Of a stretch of 64,000 bases of DNA, positions 60,527 to 64,000 are shown piece after piece (position 1 is the stretch's first letter; each line of letters starts with the position of its first letter). Source of the stretch: Pseudomonadota bacterium (lineage in GTDB: Bacteria > Myxococcota_A > Polyangia > Haliangiales > Haliangiaceae); NCBI GenBank assembly GCA_023386455.1, contig JAEWJO010000803.1, positions 1 to 64,000 on the forward strand, in the 5' to 3' direction. The translations under genes and the position numbers were made by a program. A model generated the notes under the pieces. The model made no database searches, was not told the origin of the DNA, and worked only from the letters and a program-made list of their open reading frames with translations.

Positions 60527-61405
60527 ATGCAGGTGAAGAAGGTCCTCTGTCCGCTCGATTTCTCCGCCGGGTCGAAGCGCGCGATGCGCTGGGCGGTCCG
60601 GCTGACGTCGGAGCTCGGCGCGGAGCTCGTGCTGTTCCATGCGTGGCAGATCCCGGTGATGTCGGCCGAGTCCGCGTTCGCGCCGACCCTCGTCGCCGAT
60701 CTCGTCGAGGCCGCGGAGGAGTGCCTCGGCGCCGAGCTCGCAGAGGCCCGCGCGCAGGGCGCCGCGCACGTGTCGACCAGGCTCGTCTCCGGGCCCGCCT
60801 GGAGCATGATCGTCGACGAGGTCGCGTCGGGTGGGTTCGATCTCGTCGTGATGGGCAAGCACGGGCGCACCGGCCTGCAGCGGTTCGTGCTCGGCTCGGT
60901 CGCCGAGAAGGTGGTGCGCCACGCGGGGTGTCCGGTGCTCACGATCCCGCCCGAGAGCGAGCCGAAGTCGTTCGCGAGCATCCTCGTTCCGATCGACTTC
61001 TCCGAGAGCGCGCGGCGCGCGATGGAGATGGCGGCAGCGCTCGTCCAGCGCGGCGGGGCGGGCATCACGCTCCTCCACGTGATCGAGCTGCCGGTCGACT
61101 ACCACGGCGAGCCCAAGATCGACGGCCTGATGGAGATGCTCGACAAGCGCGGCGCGGAGTCGCTCGACCAGTGGGCCGCCGAGCTGCGCGCGAAGACCCC
61201 GGTCACGGTGACGACGCGCTCGCGGATCGGCCGTCCCGCGTCCGAGGTGCTCGCGGTCCTCGAGGAGGCGTCGGCGTTCGATCTCGTCGTGACCGGCAGC
61301 CAGGGCCGCACCGGTCTCAGCCGCGCGCTGCTCGGCTCGGTCGCCGAGAAGATCGTGCGCCACGCGCCTTGCCCTGTCCTCGTGGCCCGGCGCGGTGGTT
61401 CGTGA
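60527..61405 (+). CDS. Tandem-domain universal stress protein
   Basis: A 292-residue protein with two UspA domains. Each ends with the ATP-binding signature: MGKHGRTGLQRFVLGSVAEK (first) and TGSQGRTGLSRALLGSVAEK (second). The start of each domain reads VLCPLDFSAGSKRA and ILVPIDFSESARRA. Two-domain Usps are hallmark members of hypoxia/dormancy regulons. The start was chosen from the promoter. Confidence 0.92.
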   Translation: MQVKKVLCPLDFSAGSKRAMRWAVRLTSELGAELVLFHAWQIPVMSAESAFAPTLVADLVEAAEECLGAELAEARAQGAAHVSTRLVSGPAWSMIVDEVASGGFDLVVMGKHGRTGLQRFVLGSVAEKVVRHAGCPVLTIPPESEPKSFASILVPIDFSESARRAMEMAAALVQRGGAGITLLHVIELPVDYHGEPKIDGLMEMLDKRGAESLDQWAAELRAKTPVTVTTRSRIGRPASEVLAVLEEASAFDLVVTGSQGRTGLSRALLGSVAEKIVRHAPCPVLVARRGGS

Positions 61406-61432
61406 CCGCGTGATGTCGTAGATCCATCGCAG

Positions 61433-62449
61433 ATGGCGACCGACGTCGTTCCTGCCAGCCGCTCGCGGTCGCACGTCGCGCTGTTCGCGCTCGCGTTCGG
61501 CTACTTCGCCTGTTACGTGCCATACGGTGCGATCACGAAGGCACTGACGACGCCGGCGATCCGCGGCGACCATGCGACCTCCGGCCTCGCGCTGCTGCCG
61601 GTGATGACGATCGCATCGCTGGTCTCGATGGTGGTCACGATCTCGAGCCTCGGCTGGTGGCACCACGCACGGCCCGCGGGCGCGAGGTGGCCGCGCCCGA
61701 CGAAGTGGACGCTGCTCTCCGGCCTCGCGACGAGCACGATCCTCGTCACGACGACCCTCGCGTACACGTTCGACGGCGTCAGCCTCACGTTCGTGATGCT
61801 CGTGATGCGCGGCGGCGTGCTGCTGATCGCACCGCTTGTCGACCGGCTCTCCGGGCGGACGATTCGCTGGTTCTCGTGGGTCGCGCTCGCGCTGTCGCTC
61901 GGCTCGCTCGCGAACGCGTTCGCCACCCGCTCGGGCACGGTGCCGATCCTGTGCGTGATCGATCTCGCGCTCTATCTGGCGAGCTACTTCGTCCGGCTGC
62001 GCCTGATGGCGAAGCTCGGCAAGAGCCGCGACGTCGCGGTCCGCCGGCGCTACTTCGTCGAGGAGCAGATGGTCGCGACGCCCGCCGCCGTCGTGCTGAT
62101 CGCGCTGATCGCGGTGTTCGCGCCGGGCAGCGCCGGGGAGCAGCTGCGCGCCGGCTTCGCGCTGTGGACGGATCCGATGGCGGCATGGCTCGTCGCCGCG
62201 GGCATCTGCTCGCAGGGCACCGGCGTGTTCGGCGGTCTGCTGCTGCTCGACGCGAGCGAGACGTCGTACAGCGTCCCGCTGAATCGCGCGTCGAGCATCC
62301 TCGGCGGCGTCGCCGCGTCGGTCGTGCTCGCGCTGCTCTATGCCGTCGCGTTTCCGTCGACGGGCGAGCTCGTCGGTGCCGCGCTCCTCGTGGTCGCGAT
62401 CGGCGTGCTCTGGCTCGGACCGCTGCGCGATCAGCGCCCGAACGGGTGA
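61433..62449 (+). CDS. EamA-like polytopic membrane protein
   Basis: A 338-residue protein with about ten membrane helices. Opening HVALFALAFGYFACYVPYGAI and the later DASETSYSVPLNRASSILGGVAAS pattern (in two pieces) recall drug/metabolite transporters of the EamA type. No sigma54 motif found. It ends 19 bases inside the convergent cytochrome gene. Confidence 0.62.
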   Translation: MATDVVPASRSRSHVALFALAFGYFACYVPYGAITKALTTPAIRGDHATSGLALLPVMTIASLVSMVVTISSLGWWHHARPAGARWPRPTKWTLLSGLATSTILVTTTLAYTFDGVSLTFVMLVMRGGVLLIAPLVDRLSGRTIRWFSWVALALSLGSLANAFATRSGTVPILCVIDLALYLASYFVRLRLMAKLGKSRDVAVRRRYFVEEQMVATPAAVVLIALIAVFAPGSAGEQLRAGFALWTDPMAAWLVAAGICSQGTGVFGGLLLLDASETSYSVPLNRASSILGGVAASVVLALLYAVAFPSTGELVGAALLVVAIGVLWLGPLRDQRPNG

Positions 62450-63930
62450 CAGCCGGAGCAGCGCTTCGCGGTCGGCTCGTGCGCGACCTGCGCCTTGTGA
62501 CAGCTCGTGCAGCTCGCGCGATCGTCGCGTGGCGCCGGCTCGTGCGCGAGGTGACAGCTCGCGCAGCGATCGTGCCCCGTGACGACGTGCAGGCCCGGCC
62601 GCTTGTCGGCGGGATGACACGTCGCGCACGCCGGCGGTGACGCGACGCCGGCGGGGCCGTGCGCGCGGTGACAGCTGGCGCACGCGACGCGCTTGCCATG
62701 CCCCGAGCTCGCGCGATCGGCGTGGCACGTCGCACAACTCGCCTGCGGCTTGCGCGCACCGCTGTGGGTGTCGTGGCAGCTCGAGCACGCCTGGTGACCC
62801 GCGGGCGCCGTCGCCTTCTCGGCGGTGTGGCACGTCGCGCACGCGGGCGGCTGCGCCTGCGGCTGGTGCGGGCCGCCGGTGTGGCAGTTCGTGCAGGTCG
62901 CGTGGCCACGGTTCACCTCGGCGCTCTTCCGCGCGTGACACGTCGCGCATGCGGCGGGCGTGCGCCCCGGCTCGTGCGCGGCCTTCGGGTGGCAACCGAG
63001 GCAGTCTGCGTGTGGCGTCGCGGCGACCGTCGTCGCCTGCGTCGCGTGGCAGGTCGCGCACAGCGCCGCGGCGAGCACCGGACGCTTGCCGTGCGCGGTG
63101 TGGCAGTCGAGACAGTTTGCCGTCGCGTGGTGCGGCTTGTCGTGGCACGTCGTGCAAGCGACCGCCTTCTGCACGCCGAGCGTGTGCGGCCGGTGGCAAC
63201 CGACACACGGTCCGTGGCCCGCCGGCGACGGATGCTCGACGCGCTCGTCGGCGTGACAGCTCGTGCACGGCTTCACCTGCGAGGCATCGAACTCGTGGGC
63301 GACGTGACAGCTCGTGCACTTCGGATGGCCGGCGGTGATCGCGCGCGCGTCGACGGCGAGCGCGCCGCGCTGCGTGCTGTGGCAGCGCGCGCAGCCCTGA
63401 TCCGCGACGAGCGTCTGCTCGTGCATGCGGTGACAGTCGAGACACGCGCGCTTGCCGGGGTGCGTGTTCTTCTCGTCGGCGTGACAGGACGCGCACGGCT
63501 TCGGATCGGTCGCCGGCGTGCGATGCGCGGAGTGACAGTCGGTGCAGGTCTCGCCGGAGTGCGCGCCGACGGCGGGCGTGTGCAGGCCCTGGCTCTCGGC
63601 GTGACAGCGCATGCAGTTGCCCGGCTCGATGCCCGGCTCGGCGCCGAAGCCATGGCAGTCCTGACAGCGCGGCGCCGGCACGAGGCCGAGCGCGTCGTCG
63701 GGGTGCAGCGGCGTGCGCTTCTCGGCGTGACACTTCGTGCACAGATCGGCGGGCGGCTTCGCGAACCGATCGTCGTGACAGCTCTCGCACGGCACGCCGT
63801 GCTTGCCGACGTGCATGCGGTGGCCGATGCTCGCCTTCACGTCGCGATACTCCTGCGGCACGTGTTGCGGTTCGCGGCGCTCGCCGCCGCAGCCGAGCAG
63901 GACGAGCGCGAGGACGACGACGCCTCTCAT
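62431..63930 (-). CDS. Multiheme c-type cytochrome lipoprotein with 25 CxxCH motifs
   Basis: A 499-residue lipoprotein (lipobox LLGC, Cys 14). I count 25 CxxCH motifs through to the C-terminus, one about every 18 residues, e.g. CESCH, CTKCH, CQDCH, CMRCH at the start and CASCH, CTSCH, CSGCH at the end. Many extra His residues could be distal ligands. This density resembles a stacked-heme electron conduit, suggesting long-range electron transfer at or across the outer membrane. It overlaps an upstream cytochrome gene by 4 bases. Confidence 0.88.
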   Translation of the reverse strand: MRGVVVLALVLLGCGGERREPQHVPQEYRDVKASIGHRMHVGKHGVPCESCHDDRFAKPPADLCTKCHAEKRTPLHPDDALGLVPAPRCQDCHGFGAEPGIEPGNCMRCHAESQGLHTPAVGAHSGETCTDCHSAHRTPATDPKPCASCHADEKNTHPGKRACLDCHRMHEQTLVADQGCARCHSTQRGALAVDARAITAGHPKCTSCHVAHEFDASQVKPCTSCHADERVEHPSPAGHGPCVGCHRPHTLGVQKAVACTTCHDKPHHATANCLDCHTAHGKRPVLAAALCATCHATQATTVAATPHADCLGCHPKAAHEPGRTPAACATCHARKSAEVNRGHATCTNCHTGGPHQPQAQPPACATCHTAEKATAPAGHQACSSCHDTHSGARKPQASCATCHADRASSGHGKRVACASCHRAHGPAGVASPPACATCHPADKRPGLHVVTGHDRCASCHLAHEPAPRDDRASCTSCHKAQVAHEPTAKRCSGCHPFGR

Positions 63931-64000
63931 CGTGCTCCGCTCGGATGGCACAGCCGGCACGGCAGCGCGGACATCGGCTGGCGGCTCGAGAATCCCGGCG
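63927..64000 (-). CDS. C-terminus of another c-type cytochrome (partial, start beyond window)
   Basis: Only the last 24 residues are inside the window; they end LPCRLCHPSGAR with one CxxCH motif. Translational coupling (ATGA) to the 25-motif cytochrome suggests that the two form one electron-transfer unit. Confidence 0.6.
   Translation of the reverse strand, partial: PGFSSRQPMSALPCRLCHPSGAR

Overview
The window is very GC-rich (roughly 70 percent by eye). It carries 71 gene calls, closely packed on both strands, mostly with ATGA or GTGA start/stop overlaps. The four sigma54 activators, heme sensor kinase, many lipoproteins, multiheme cytochromes, fused CcoNO and Sec-type lipoprotein NosZ suggest a Myxococcota-like (former Deltaproteobacteria) soil or sediment bacterium that respires with little or no oxygen. 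The taxonomy is inference. I saw no rRNA, tRNA, CRISPR array, insertion sequence or clear intrinsic terminator, and no gene-free stretch reaches 300 bases.

Layout. 1-5250: a high-affinity cbb3 oxidase operon (ccoNO fused, ccoQ-like, ccoP, ccoG, a small membrane protein, a TauE/SafE-like protein). 5244-11067: a signalling block with two REC/PAS histidine kinases, an NtrC-type activator and a globin-coupled histidine kinase. 11071-14086: CBS protein, ribosome hibernation factor, DksA-like protein, lipoprotein and membrane protein. 14222-22535: copper nitrite reductase fused to cytochrome c, NirV-like and SCO proteins, NorR, then RIC, hemerythrin, cupin and YwiC genes and a short sigma54 activator. 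22785-30921: a hydrogenase-4-like membrane complex whose large subunit has lost the Ni-binding cysteines. 30785-34956: AarF kinase, Cys-rich protein, tryptophanase-family lyase, Acg-like nitroreductase. 35029-44990: a second NorR and a clade II nitrous oxide reductase cluster, ending in RIC and a pentaheme cytochrome. 44995-48774: DUF3570/DUF4266 pair, acyltransferase-like protein, rhodanese, alcohol dehydrogenase. 48875-54750: an unusual molybdenum oxidoreductase module (NapA/NasC-like, four-cluster FeS, Rieske, cytochrome b-like, SLAC1/TDT channel). 54895-62449: hemerythrin, small membrane proteins, flavodoxin, CoA transferase, lipid-type enzymes, universal stress protein. 62431-64000: a 25-heme-motif lipoprotein cytochrome and the end of another c-type cytochrome.

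The main discovery is regulatory. Twenty-one intergenic sites match the sigma54 GG-N10-GC promoter, most placed so that transcription would begin only 2-6 bases before the start codon. Most of them share a palindrome, (A/G)CGCA-N5-TGCG(C/T), whose centre lies 53 or 62-64 bases from the predicted start in at least one direction. The genes behind these promoters (cbb3 oxidase, nirK, CBS protein, hibernation factor, universal stress protein, DksA-like protein, alcohol dehydrogenase, lipid acyltransferase and others) resemble in content the mycobacterial DosR hypoxia/dormancy regulon. The globin kinase plus NtrC-type activator pair at 8498-11067, itself behind such a promoter, is the obvious candidate controller.
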